Assembly: GCA_005888335.1 (NCBI GenBank)
Contig: VAWY01000097.1
Coordinates: 1 to 26,002, forward strand
DNA: 26,002 nt
Direction of reading: 5' to 3'
Source of the DNA: Actinomycetota bacterium
GTDB taxonomy: Bacteria; Actinomycetota; Thermoleophilia; Solirubrobacterales; Solirubrobacteraceae
Below the pieces are notes generated by a model that saw nothing but the letters and a program-made list of their open reading frames with translations, made no database searches and was not told the DNA's origin. The first letter of the stretch is position 1. Every line of letters begins with the position of its first letter. The position numbers were made by a program, and so were the translations under genes. Positions 8,151 to 17,271 of the stretch are shown here, one piece after another.

Positions 8151-9062
8151 TCAGCGTGCGACGAGGGGCTCGCCAAGTTGTTCCATGTCTCGCAGCGCGC
8201 GCTCGACCGCGGCGTCGAACGTGTGCAGGCGCACGCCGAGCAGCTCGGGAGCGCGCATGTCGCGCGGGAGCAGGTCGCCCTCGAGGCTTTCCATCAGGGG
8301 CCCGATCAGCGCGTGGTCCTCGCCGGCGATCGTCGCCGCGACGCGCGACGCGAGCGGCGTCGCGTTGAACGGCAGGCGCACCGGCGCGCGGCCGACGAGG
8401 AGGTGCTCGGCGATGCGCTCGACGACCTCGCCGTAGGTGAGGACATCAGGCCCGGCGATGTCGAGCGACTTCCCGGCGGCGGCGGGCGACGTCGCCGCGG
8501 CGACGAGAAAGGCGAGCACGTCGCGGCCGTCGATGGGCTGGGTGCGGAAGTCGCGCCAGGCCGGAAGCGGCAGCAGCCGCAGGCGCTCGACGAGGCGCAC
8601 GAGGAACCGGAACGAGCGCGACCGCGGCCCGACGACCACGGAGGCGCGCAGCGCGACCGAGGCCGGGGTCGCCGCGATCACCGTCTCCTCGACCTCCAGG
8701 CGGCTGCGCAGGTGCAGCGACGCCGCGCGGTCCGGCGGGACCAGGCCGCCGAGGTAGACGACGCGCTCGACGCCCGCCCGCTGCGCCGCCGCCGCGAAGT
8801 TCTGCGCCGCGGCGCGGTCGCGGACGTCGAAGCCCTGGTCGCCGGGCTCCATCGAGTGGATGAGGTAGTAGGCGACGCGCGCGCCGTCGAACGCCTCGTC
8901 GAGCCCCGTCCCGGCGACCGCGTCGCCGGCCACGACGGGGACGTCGAGCGTCACCCGGGAGGGGTCGCGCGCGTAGCCGACGACCTCGTGCCCGGCGGCC
9001 AGCAGGCGCGGTGCGAGCGCCGCGCCGACGTAGCCCGTGATGCCGGTGACGAGGATCCTCAT
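8151..9062 (-). CDS. NAD(P)-binding SDR-family protein (NmrA/YbjT-like)
   Basis: A 303-residue atypical short-chain dehydrogenase. The Rossmann motif TGITGYVG at residues 6-13 and ARDPSRV after the second strand suggest NADP binding. YYLIHSMEPGDQGFDVRDRAAAQNFAAAAQRAGVERVVYLGGL is the hallmark stretch of the YbjT/NmrA-like group. The classical YxxxK active site is not evident, so it may be a redox sensor, an epimerase-like enzyme or a quinone reductase-like protein. Start ATG 9062 (MRILVTG) directly opens the first strand. It is followed 17 bp later by the SRPBCC gene, a likely functional partner. A 188-bp divergent region separates it from the four-cysteine mini-protein. Confidence 0.85.
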   Translation of the reverse strand: MRILVTGITGYVGAALAPRLLAAGHEVVGYARDPSRVTLDVPVVAGDAVAGTGLDEAFDGARVAYYLIHSMEPGDQGFDVRDRAAAQNFAAAAQRAGVERVVYLGGLVPPDRAASLHLRSRLEVEETVIAATPASVALRASVVVGPRSRSFRFLVRLVERLRLLPLPAWRDFRTQPIDGRDVLAFLVAAATSPAAAGKSLDIAGPDVLTYGEVVERIAEHLLVGRAPVRLPFNATPLASRVAATIAGEDHALIGPLMESLEGDLLPRDMRAPELLGVRLHTFDAAVERALRDMEQLGEPLVAR

Positions 9063-9250
9063 GCCGCTCGGACGGCAAACCTGCGCAACGTGCGGGCAGA
9101 TGATCGGACCCGAAGCGAAAACAGCTCGATATGCAGGGCTTTCACGACCTGATCACGATTTCCCCGGCATTTGCGGGATAGCCGGGGAGAAACCTGCCCA
9201 GGGTCTGCTTCGATGCCCGGCGCAAACGAGGCCGGAGGTCGACGGGGCAG

Positions 9251-9481
9251 ATGGCGAAGGGCGGCAAGGTGACGTGCGAGGCATGCTTTTTCCGGCGCAA
9301 CCTGCTGTGCGCGCTGAGCCTCGACGAGCCCTGCGCGACGTTCCGACCGGACAGCCCGGAGGGGCTGCGCCCGCCGCGCCAGCTGCGCTTCACCTTCCGC
9401 GAGCAGCGCCGCACGCGCGCCGCCTACGCCTTCCCGAGCGCGGAGGAGCAGGCGCAGCTCCACGACTTCGTCGCCGCCTGA
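9251..9481 (+). CDS. Small four-cysteine protein of unknown function
   Basis: A 76-residue protein I do not recognise. The N-terminal part holds four cysteines spaced CxxC-x7-C-x7-C (Cys9, 12, 20, 28), ending in CATFRP. This could bind a zinc ion or an Fe-S cluster. The rest is basic and then acidic (RFTFREQRRTRAAYAFPSAEEQAQLHDFVAA). No membrane segment or signal peptide. Start ATG 9251 has GGAGG at 9234-9238, 12 nt upstream, a long but usable spacing. Codon use matches the neighbours. It is divergent from the SDR gene and converges on the antiporter. I judge it real because of the Shine-Dalgarno, the cysteine pattern and third-position GC, but function is unknown. Confidence 0.65.
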   Translation: MAKGGKVTCEACFFRRNLLCALSLDEPCATFRPDSPEGLRPPRQLRFTFREQRRTRAAYAFPSAEEQAQLHDFVAA

Positions 9482-9501
9482 CATCGACGGCAACCTAGTG
9501 G

Positions 9502-10710
9502 TCAGGCCGGCTCGGGCTCCGCGCGCCGGGCGAGCCAGCCCACGCCCGGCGTGTCGGTCAGCCCGTGCACGATGATCGAGCAGAAGACCGTCAGCGCGGC
9601 GAGGTTGAAGATCGCCTCGCCCGCGCTGAGGTCGCGGCCGAGGACGAGCAGCGAGAACGCCATCGTGGCGATCCCCTTGGGACCGAACCACGCCATGAAC
9701 GCCTTCGTCGCGCGGTCCAGGCCGGTGCCCACGAGCGCGAGCCAGATCGCCACCGGCCGCGCGACCAGGAGCGTCACCGCGACGATCGCCGCGGCGCCAA
9801 CGCCCGCGTCGAAGAGCCCGCCGAAGGTCAGCAGCGAGCCGAAGACGACGAAGACGCCGAGCTTGGCGATCTCGATGATGTCGTCGGCGCGCCGCTCGAA
9901 GTAGCCGCGCAGGTCGGGCCGCCGGATGCCGAGCACGATCGCCCCCACATAGACCGCGATGAACCCGTTGCCGTGCGGTGGCAGCACGGTGAGCCCGTAG
10001 ATCGCGAAGGCGCAGCCGAGCGCGTAGAGCGACTTCTGATGCGCGGGGATCTCGTCGCGCTCCAGCGGCCCGGGCCGCGGCATGAGCAGCGAGGCGAGCG
10101 CGCCGAGCACGAGCCCGTAGGCCAGCCCCAGGCCGACGTCCTGCAGCACGAACGTCGCCGCGTCGAAGTTCCCGCCGCCCGGCGCCAGCGCGGCCGTCAG
10201 CGCCAGCACGGGAGGCAGCGCCAGGCCGTCGTTGAGGCCCGACTCGAGGTTGAGCGAGTGGCGGACCGTCCGCGGCACGCGCGGGTTGGTGACCACCGCG
10301 TTCGACAGGACCGGGTCGGTCGGCGACAGCAGCGCGCCGAGCAGGAACGCCTCCGTCCACGACAGCCCGACGAGCGCCTTGGCCGCGACCGCGACGATCC
10401 CCGCGGTCACCGGCATGCCGACGACGAGCTTGCGCAGCGGCGGGCGCCACGCCCGCTGGAGCATCTCGAACTCGACCTCGAGCCCGTCGCGGAAGAGGAT
10501 CACCACCAGCGCGGTGATCGCGACGTCGCGGACGAAACCCGAGCGCGCGTCGAAGCGCAGGACGTCGAGGCCGTCGCCGCCCAGGGCGAAGCCGGCGACG
10601 ACGAAGACCGCCGTCAGCGACAGGAAGCTGCGCCCGGCGAGGCCTGAGACCAGCGCCCCTCCCACGAGCAGCGCGCCGAGCACGAGCACGCCGGTCTCGT
10701 ACGAGGTCAC
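9502..10710 (-). CDS. CPA1-family cation/proton antiporter (Na+ or K+/H+)
   Basis: A polytopic membrane protein of 402 residues with about 12 hydrophobic segments, belonging to the monovalent cation:proton antiporter family. The transport-site motifs are visible: LLSPTDPVLSNAV with Thr131-Asp132, and LNLESGLNDGLALP with Asn160-Asp161, the conserved ND pair of NhaP/CPA1 proteins. There is no C-terminal TrkA/RCK or universal-stress domain; the protein stops shortly after the last helix (GWLARRAEPEPA). Start GTG 10710 (VTSYETGVLVLG) is chosen because the first membrane helix begins at once; upstream in-frame extension would run through the divergent MBL gene and is not protein-like. It would extrude Na+ or K+ and regulate pH. 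Divergent from the MBL gene with only 18 bp between start codons. Confidence 0.9.
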   Translation of the reverse strand: MTSYETGVLVLGALLVGGALVSGLAGRSFLSLTAVFVVAGFALGGDGLDVLRFDARSGFVRDVAITALVVILFRDGLEVEFEMLQRAWRPPLRKLVVGMPVTAGIVAVAAKALVGLSWTEAFLLGALLSPTDPVLSNAVVTNPRVPRTVRHSLNLESGLNDGLALPPVLALTAALAPGGGNFDAATFVLQDVGLGLAYGLVLGALASLLMPRPGPLERDEIPAHQKSLYALGCAFAIYGLTVLPPHGNGFIAVYVGAIVLGIRRPDLRGYFERRADDIIEIAKLGVFVVFGSLLTFGGLFDAGVGAAAIVAVTLLVARPVAIWLALVGTGLDRATKAFMAWFGPKGIATMAFSLLVLGRDLSAGEAIFNLAALTVFCSIIVHGLTDTPGVGWLARRAEPEPA

Positions 10711-10728
10711 CGGGGTAGAGTCCCAGAC
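10711..10728. promoter_or_regulatory. 18-bp divergent spacer with overlapping -10-like boxes
   Basis: The spacer between two GTG starts contains TAGAGTC (10716-10722). Read rightwards, TAGAGT ends 7 nt before the MBL start. Read leftwards, GACTCT ends 6 nt before the antiporter start. No Shine-Dalgarno fits on either side, so both mRNAs are probably leaderless. Confidence 0.5.
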
Positions 10729-11523
10729 GTGAGGGTCACTGTCCTCGGCAAGTCGCCGTCGTGGCAGGACGCCGGCGGGGCCTGCAGCGGCTATCTGGTG
10801 GAGGACGGCGAGACGGCGCTCCTGCTGGACTGCGGCAACGGCGTGTTCGCGAAGCTGCGCCGCTACCGCGACTACACCGAGCTCGACGCCGTGGTGCTCT
10901 CGCACCTGCACGCCGACCACTTCCTCGACCTCGTCCCCTACAGCTACGCGCTGACCTACGCGCCGCGCCAGCAGCCGGTGCCGGTCCACGTCTGGCCGGG
11001 TACGGACAGCCCGGCGCGCCCGGCGCTGCACGCGCCGCCGGGGGCGCGCGAGACCTTCCGCCGCGTCGTCGGCGCGTGGGGCAACGAGGACCTCATCGAG
11101 AAGGCCTTCGCGCTGGACGAGTACGACCCCGAGCACGATCTCGTCGTCGGGTCGCTGCGCCTGCGCTTCTGCGAGGTGCCGCACTTCGTCCAGACCTGCG
11201 CGATCGAGCTGCGCTCGACCAACGGCGGCGGGCGCTTCGTCTACGGCGCCGACTCGGCGCCGACCGAGAAGCTCGTCCAGTTCGCCGACGGCGCCGACCT
11301 GCTGATGGTCGAGGGCACGCTGCCGCGACCCGAGCGCGAGGGCCCGCGCGGGCACCTCACGCCGGCCGAGGCGGGCGAGCACGCGGCGCAGGCGAACGCG
11401 GGCCGCGTGGTCATCACCCACATCTCCGACGAGTTGGGCGACGACTGGGCGCGCGCCGAGGCCGAGCGCGGCTACGGCGGCACGGTTGAGGTGGCCCGCG
11501 AGGGCGCTATCTACGAGGTCTGA
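10729..11523 (+). CDS. MBL-fold metallo-hydrolase (RNase Z-like)
   Basis: A 264-residue metallo-beta-lactamase-fold enzyme. The metal motif SHLHADH (HxHxDH at residues 59-64) is intact. PHFVQTCAIEL gives the next metal histidine, GADSAPTEKLVQFADGADLLMVEGTL the bridging aspartate region, and THISDE the last histidine. The layout resembles the RNase Z/cyclic-phosphodiesterase-like branch, but tRNA-binding exosite elements are not evident, so the substrate is unknown. GTG 10729 is leaderless-looking, with TAGAGT 7 nt upstream. The TGA stop overlaps the hsp20 ATG by one base, making it the first gene of a proteostasis operon MBL-hsp20-lon. Confidence 0.9.
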   Translation: MRVTVLGKSPSWQDAGGACSGYLVEDGETALLLDCGNGVFAKLRRYRDYTELDAVVLSHLHADHFLDLVPYSYALTYAPRQQPVPVHVWPGTDSPARPALHAPPGARETFRRVVGAWGNEDLIEKAFALDEYDPEHDLVVGSLRLRFCEVPHFVQTCAIELRSTNGGGRFVYGADSAPTEKLVQFADGADLLMVEGTLPRPEREGPRGHLTPAEAGEHAAQANAGRVVITHISDELGDDWARAEAERGYGGTVEVAREGAIYEV

Positions 11524-11965
11524 TGCCCGAGCGCGACCTGTTCGCCGGCTTCGACCGCATGCGCCGCGAGATGGACGAGCTCTTCGGCGACGCGCTGGAG
11601 CGCTCGCTCGGCGCCCGGCGCGCCGGCTTCTCGCCGCGCGTCGACGTCTCCTACGCGGGCAACCCGCCGCGCGCCATCGTCACCGCCGAGCTGGCGGGGA
11701 TCAATCCCGACGAGCTCGAGCTCGAGGTCCGCGGGCGCGAGCTCGTCATCGCCGGCCACCGCGGCCCGGTCGACGACACCGAGGGCCGCGTCTTCCAGCA
11801 GATCGAGATCGAGCACGGACCCTTCCGGCGCACCGTGCAGCTGGGCGCCGAGGTGGCCGCCGACGCGGCGAAGGCCACCTACCACGACGGCATCCTGCGC
11901 GTCGAGCTGCCGCTCGAGCAGCCCGAGGCGCGTCCGCGCACGGTGCCGGTGGAAGTGGAGGGCCG

Positions 11966-11969
<4 letters not shown>
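11523..11969 (+). CDS. Hsp20/alpha-crystallin small heat-shock protein
   Basis: An ATP-independent holdase chaperone of 148 residues. The N-terminal arm contains FDRMRREMDELFGD, typical of bacterial Hsp20s. The alpha-crystallin domain spans about 37-130, with DVSYAGNPPRAIVTAELAGINPDELELEVRGRELVIAGHR and YHDGILRVELPL (the conserved G-x-L/I motif near its end). The C-terminal tail is RPRTVPVEVEGR; the usual I-x-I tail anchor is represented only loosely by VPVEV. Start ATG 11523 overlaps the MBL stop (TGATG), with GAGG a few bases upstream. Its own stop overlaps the lon start in GTGA. Coupled expression with Lon suggests that it hands unfolded substrates to the protease or is simply co-regulated under stress. 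Confidence 0.93.
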
Positions 11970-14362
<2,393 letters not shown>

Positions 14363-14418
14363 CGCCTCCGAGGGGGTATGGTCCCGCCAGAACGGCAACC
14401 GACCCGAGGGAAGTGAGG

Positions 14419-14880
14419 ATGGCGAAGTCCAAGGCGAAGGCGGCCAAGGCGGGCAGCACCGCCGCTGTGGCGACCGTCAGCCCGTACCTGCAGCGCCTCA
14501 TCCAGGACGCCGAGCTGCGCAACAACCTCAAGACGGCGTACGACTCCGCGCGGGTCGCGTACGGCCGCATCAACAACGGCAAGGCCCCGGCCAAGCTGCT
14601 CGACGACCGCAAGCTCCAGAAGGAGCTCCAGAACGCCGCGAACGCGCTCAAGGAGGCCAGTGACTCCCTGCGCCGCGGACCCCGCAGGCGCAAGCGCCGG
14701 CTCGGGCCGGGCCGGTTGCTGTTCCTGGGCGTCGTCGGCACGGCCGTCGCGCTCGGCGTCAGCGAGGGCCTGCGCAACAAGGTGCTCGACGCGCTCTTCG
14801 GCGCCGAGGAGGAGTTCGACTACCAGTCGACCACCGTCCCGGCTCCGCCGCCGCCGACGCCGGCGGCCACCGGCTCCTGA
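14419..14880 (+). CDS. Small single-pass membrane protein, unknown function
   Basis: A 153-residue protein I do not recognise. It starts MAKSKAKAAKAG, has an amphipathic helical region (PYLQRLIQDAELRNNLKTAYDSARVAYGRINNGKAPAKLLDDRKLQKELQNAANALKEASDSL), then a basic patch (RRGPRRRKRRLG). One membrane segment follows (LLFLGVVGTAVALGVSEGL, about 103-121), then a proline-rich tail. The positive patch before the helix predicts the N-terminal part inside the cell. ATG 14419 is chosen over GTG 14413 because GAGGGA at 14406-14411 is then correctly spaced. A TATGGT at about 14378 may be its own -10, though it could also be read through from lon, 56 bp upstream. It ends just before an intrinsic-type terminator. 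Confidence 0.8.
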   Translation: MAKSKAKAAKAGSTAAVATVSPYLQRLIQDAELRNNLKTAYDSARVAYGRINNGKAPAKLLDDRKLQKELQNAANALKEASDSLRRGPRRRKRRLGPGRLLFLGVVGTAVALGVSEGLRNKVLDALFGAEEEFDYQSTTVPAPPPPTPAATGS

Positions 14881-14885
14881 CTGAC

Positions 14886-14908
14886 GAGGGCGCCCACCGG
14901 GCGCCCTC
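14886..14908 (+). terminator. Perfect 10-bp hairpin terminator
   Basis: GAGGGCGCCC, loop ACC, then GGGCGCCCTC, a perfect stem 5 bp after the stop of the small membrane protein. It is followed by TTCGTCT, a weak U-tract. It probably ends the lon-region transcription before the tetR gene. Confidence 0.8.
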
Positions 14909-14917
14909 TTCGTCTGG

Positions 14918-14923
14918 CATGCT
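14918..14923 (+). promoter_or_regulatory. Putative -10 box of the second tetR gene
   Basis: CATGCT ends 6 nt before ATG 14930. No Shine-Dalgarno fits at normal spacing, so the start may be leaderless. It lies directly downstream of the terminator stem. Confidence 0.35.
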
Positions 14924-14929
14924 GAGGGC

Positions 14930-15547
14930 ATGGAGGCCGCCACCACGGAGAGCCGCCGGTCCCTCACCGGCGACAAGGCGCAGCGGATCGTCGACGCGAT
15001 GCGCCGCAGCGTCGCGCGCCGAGGGTCGGCGGGCTCGACGTTCGACCACGTCGCGCGCGAGGCGGGCGTCTCGCGCGGCCTGCTGCACTACTACTTCGGC
15101 TCCAAGGAGCAGCTGCTCGTCGAGGTCGTGCGCCGCGACGCCGAGCTGCGCATGGGCGTCCTCGACGACCGGCTCGCCGAGGCGCGCACCGCCGACGACT
15201 TCATCGACCTGCTCGTCTTCTCGCTCGAGGAGCTCGTCCGCGAGGACCCCGACTTCATCACGGTCGTCTTCGAGATGTTCTCGCTGTCGCAGCGCAACGA
15301 CGAGATCGCCGCGGAGCTCGCCGAGCTGCTGCGGCGCACGCGCGAGCATGTCGCGGCGCTGCTGGCGGCCAAGCACGGCGAGGGCGTGCTGCACCTGCAC
15401 GCGGAGCCCGAGGCGATCGCCGAGGTGCTCTTCGCCCTCGGCGACGGCATCGCGCTGCGCATGCTCGCCGACCGCGAGCGCGACTTCACCGAGACCATCG
15501 CCGCGGGGGTGGCGGCGGTGCGGGCGTTGTTGGACGACGTGTCGTAG
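14930..15547 (+). CDS. TetR/AcrR-family transcriptional regulator
   Basis: A 205-residue regulator. Helix-turn-helix at about 36-56 (STFDHVAREAGVSRGLLHYYFGSKEQLL) with the very typical recognition-helix end YYFGSKEQLL. The C-terminal ligand domain is helical and acidic (DDFIDLLVFSLEELVREDPDFITVVFEMFSLSQRNDEIAAELAELL), resembling BetI/TetR_C-type domains. It stands alone: a terminator lies upstream and a 362-bp repeat-rich gap downstream, so its targets are not adjacent. A possible target is the palindrome at 18582-18603, but nothing links them except distance. Start ATG 14930; no in-frame alternative is better. Confidence 0.9.
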   Translation: MEAATTESRRSLTGDKAQRIVDAMRRSVARRGSAGSTFDHVAREAGVSRGLLHYYFGSKEQLLVEVVRRDAELRMGVLDDRLAEARTADDFIDLLVFSLEELVREDPDFITVVFEMFSLSQRNDEIAAELAELLRRTREHVAALLAAKHGEGVLHLHAEPEAIAEVLFALGDGIALRMLADRERDFTETIAAGVAAVRALLDDVS

Positions 15548-15612
15548 GCGTTCTTGCGCTCCGCTCGGGCGGTTGTCGCGGGCTGGGGCGTGGTCGGATG
15601 GCACCGAGGGGA

Positions 15613-15685
15613 AGCGGATCGTGGTCGGCGCCCGGGCCGCGCGGTGACCCGGGAGCGGATCGTGGTCCGCGCCCCGGCCGCGCGG
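15613..15685 (+). repeat. Direct repeat pair, 32 bp, 30/32 identical
   Basis: Copies at 15613-15644 and 15654-15685, 41 bp apart start to start. Both begin AGCGGATCGTGGTC and differ at two positions. It looks like a tandem duplication within the left arm of the inverted-repeat element and explains most of that arm's extra length. Confidence 0.8.
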
Positions 15686-15731
15686 GCGCAGCGGCGGGCG
15701 GCGTTGCCCGCACGGGCCGCGTCGGGTCGCA

Positions 15732-15772
15732 CGCGTCAAGAAGCGCATGACAGTCATGCGCTTCTTGACGCG
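15732..15772. repeat. Perfect 41-nt palindrome (20-bp arms, 1-nt centre)
   Basis: The left arm at 15732-15751 starts CGCGTCAAGAAG. The right arm at 15753-15772 is its exact reverse complement, with a single A (15752) between. Such a tight loop is unusual for a terminator. It could be a protein-binding site, a cruciform or the core of a mobile repeat. Confidence 0.85.
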
Positions 15773-15895
15773 CGGTGCCCGGGAGCCCGCGCCTGGCGTG
15801 TTGCCGCTCCGCCCGGGCGCGGACCAGGCCACGTTCCCCTCGGTGCCACGAGCGCGGCCTGACCCTCGAAAACGTGCCGCACGGAGCGCCGCGGC

Positions 15896-15901
15896 TAGCC
15901 T
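15896..15901 (+). promoter_or_regulatory. Putative -10 box of the lipoprotein gene
   Basis: TAGCCT ends 8 nt before ATG 15910. No Shine-Dalgarno is present in GCGCCGCC, so the start may be leaderless. No clear -35. Confidence 0.4.
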
Positions 15902-15909
15902 GCGCCGCC

Positions 15910-16911
15910 ATGCGGCGATCGCTCACCACCGCCGCTGCGGCCGCCATCCTCCTCGCCGGCTGCGGCGGCAGCGACAACGAAAAGCCCTCCGCCACCAACG
16001 CGCCGGCGCCGAAGAAGCCCGCTCCGCCCGCCACGACGCCGGCGGCGGCGCCGAAGCCCAAGCCCAAGCCCGCCCCCAAGCGCCACGCCCCGCCCGCGAA
16101 GGCGATCGGCATCGGCGACCAGGGCGCCGCGATGTTCGGCGCGCCGCTGTTCCGCTCGCTCAGGATCGACAAGGCGCGCCGCGTCGTGCCCTGGGACGTG
16201 ATGCAGATCCGCTCCGAGGTCCAGCTCACGGACGCCTGGCTGGCCGCCGCGCGCCGCGCCGGCGTCGAGGCGTTCATCAGCTTCGGCGCCTCCCGGCGCA
16301 ACCCGGCCAAGCTGCCGAGCGTCGCGCAGTTCCGCGCCGCGTTCCAGGCCTTCCGCAAGCGCTATCCGCAGGTGCGCGTCTACTCGCCGTGGAACGAGGT
16401 CAACCACAAGTCCCAGCCGACCGCCGACCGTCCCGAGCGGGCCGCCGCCTACTACGAGGTCGTCCGCGACAGCTGCCGGAACTGCACCGTCGTCGCGGCC
16501 GACGTGCTCGACCAGCAGGGCTTCACGCGCTACCTCGCGCGCTTCCGGCGCGCGACGAGCGGCCCGACGCCTCACCTCTGGGGGCTGCACAACTACTCGG
16601 ACACCAACCGGTTCCGCACGCGCGGCACGCGGGCGATGCTGCGCGCCGTGCCCGGCCAGATCTGGGTGACCGAGACGGGCGGCGTCGCGCGCTTCGGGCG
16701 CTCGTTCCCCTTCGACCTCCGGCGCCAGGCGCGCGCCACCGCGTACACGTTCAAGCTGCTGAAGCTGAGCCCGCGGATCCGGCGCCTGTACGTCTACAAC
16801 TGGGCCGGGGCGCCGCCCGGCGCGCGCTTCGACGCCGGTCTGACGAACGCGGACGGCTCGCCGCGCCCGGCCTACCGGACGCTCGAGCGCGAGCTCTCAC
16901 CGCGCGGGTAG
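15910..16911 (+). CDS. Secreted lipoprotein with glycoside-hydrolase-like TIM barrel
   Basis: A 333-residue exported lipoprotein. Signal peptide MRRSLTTAAAAAILLAGC with lipobox LLAGC, Cys18 being the lipidated residue. Residues 25-64 are a Pro/Ala/Lys-rich spacer (repeated KPKP) that would span the wall. From about 65 the protein resembles clan GH-A barrels: VYSPWNEVNHKSQP has the Asn-Glu pair (Glu163) of the acid/base site, WGLHNYSD lies on the next strand, and IWVTETGGVAR puts Glu255 at the nucleophile position. It probably acts on a surface or environmental polysaccharide; the substrate is unknown. Cys189 and Cys192 (SCRNC) could form a disulfide. Start ATG 15910 directly opens the signal peptide. 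Its last 40 bp overlap the convergent SPW gene. Confidence 0.85.
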   Translation: MRRSLTTAAAAAILLAGCGGSDNEKPSATNAPAPKKPAPPATTPAAAPKPKPKPAPKRHAPPAKAIGIGDQGAAMFGAPLFRSLRIDKARRVVPWDVMQIRSEVQLTDAWLAAARRAGVEAFISFGASRRNPAKLPSVAQFRAAFQAFRKRYPQVRVYSPWNEVNHKSQPTADRPERAAAYYEVVRDSCRNCTVVAADVLDQQGFTRYLARFRRATSGPTPHLWGLHNYSDTNRFRTRGTRAMLRAVPGQIWVTETGGVARFGRSFPFDLRRQARATAYTFKLLKLSPRIRRLYVYNWAGAPPGARFDAGLTNADGSPRPAYRTLERELSPRG

Positions 16912-17258
16912 CGCGTCCCGATCACGCCCAGCACCTCGAAGACGCCGAGCGCGATGAACAGCGCCGTCGGGCGCCCCTCGTCGGAGAAGCCGAACAGGAA
17001 CGGCGCCGCGATGAACAGGGCGCCCAGCCCGAGGTCGGCGAGGACGTGGACGGAGACCGGCAGCGCGTCGTTGAGGCTCGTCGGGCCGGTCGTGCTCGCC
17101 GCCAGCACGAGGACGAACACGCCGGCGACGATCGACACCGCCGTGGGCGCGCCGAGCTGCGAGTAGCCGAGCACGAACGGCGCCGCGATGAGCAGCAGGC
17201 CCGCGAGGTAGTCGAGGATGCCGTGGACGGCGTAGGGGACGGGCCCCCCGTGGATCAC
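16872..17258 (-). CDS. SPW-repeat membrane protein
   Basis: A 128-residue protein with four membrane helices in two matching halves. HGILDYLAGLLLIAAPFVLGY (about 12-32) and HVLADLGLGALFIAAPFLFGF (about 71-91) share the H-x-L-x-D...G-x-L-x-I-A-A-P-F pattern of the SPW repeat family, whose function is unknown. The start is GTG 17258. TAGCGT at 17266-17271 lies 7 nt upstream, and its TAG is also the stop codon of the R2lox gene. The C-terminus (RYPRGESSRSSVR) is encoded opposite the last 40 bp of the lipoprotein gene. It probably belongs to the same minus-strand unit as the R2lox gene, 10 bp upstream, with possibly an extra internal promoter. Confidence 0.85.
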   Translation of the reverse strand: MIHGGPVPYAVHGILDYLAGLLLIAAPFVLGYSQLGAPTAVSIVAGVFVLVLAASTTGPTSLNDALPVSVHVLADLGLGALFIAAPFLFGFSDEGRPTALFIALGVFEVLGVIGTRYPRGESSRSSVR

Positions 17259-17265
17259 ACCGCGA

Positions 17266-17271
17266 ACGCTA
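17266..17271 (-). promoter_or_regulatory. Putative -10 box overlapping the R2lox stop codon
   Basis: TAGCGT on the minus strand begins with the TAG stop of the upstream gene and ends 7 nt before GTG 17258 of the SPW gene. This fits the leaderless pattern seen elsewhere in the window. Confidence 0.4.

Larger units (their letters stand above)
15599..15848. repeat. Nested imperfect inverted-repeat element (about 250 bp)
   Basis: Outer arms are 15/15 identical in reverse complement: TGGCACCGAGGGGAA (15599-15613) and 15834-15848. Inside them, after 8 and 7 nt, lie arms matching 15/16 (15622-15637 and 15811-15826). At the heart is a perfect palindrome (15732-15772). The overall geometry resembles a MITE- or REP-like element or a long structured RNA. 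No flanking target duplication is evident. Confidence 0.7.
15548..15909. other. 362-bp gene-free region holding a nested-repeat element
   Basis: No credible gene is seen. The stretch contains nested inverted repeats, a tandem-like direct repeat and a perfect palindrome, listed separately. CGCTCCGCTCGGGCG (15557-15571) recurs with one change at 15805-15819. The last 14 bases hold a likely -10 for the lipoprotein gene. Confidence 0.8.

Noticed and set aside
9063..9250. A gene or RNA in the 188-bp divergent gap between the SDR and the four-cysteine protein
   Set aside because: No start codon with a Shine-Dalgarno and no stable hairpin stood out; it is probably just promoter space.
10711..11421. 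A 237-residue N-terminal extension of the antiporter
   Set aside because: It would run antisense to the whole MBL-fold gene, and its sequence is charged and not protein-like. The first membrane helix starts right after GTG 10710.
15732..15772. Ordinary rho-independent terminator of the second tetR
   Set aside because: It lies about 185 bp after the stop, has a 1-nt loop and lacks a T-run, so this reading is weak although not excluded.
15599..15848. CRISPR array
   Set aside because: There are only two direct copies of 32 bp with a 9-bp gap, no regular spacers, and no cas genes in the window.
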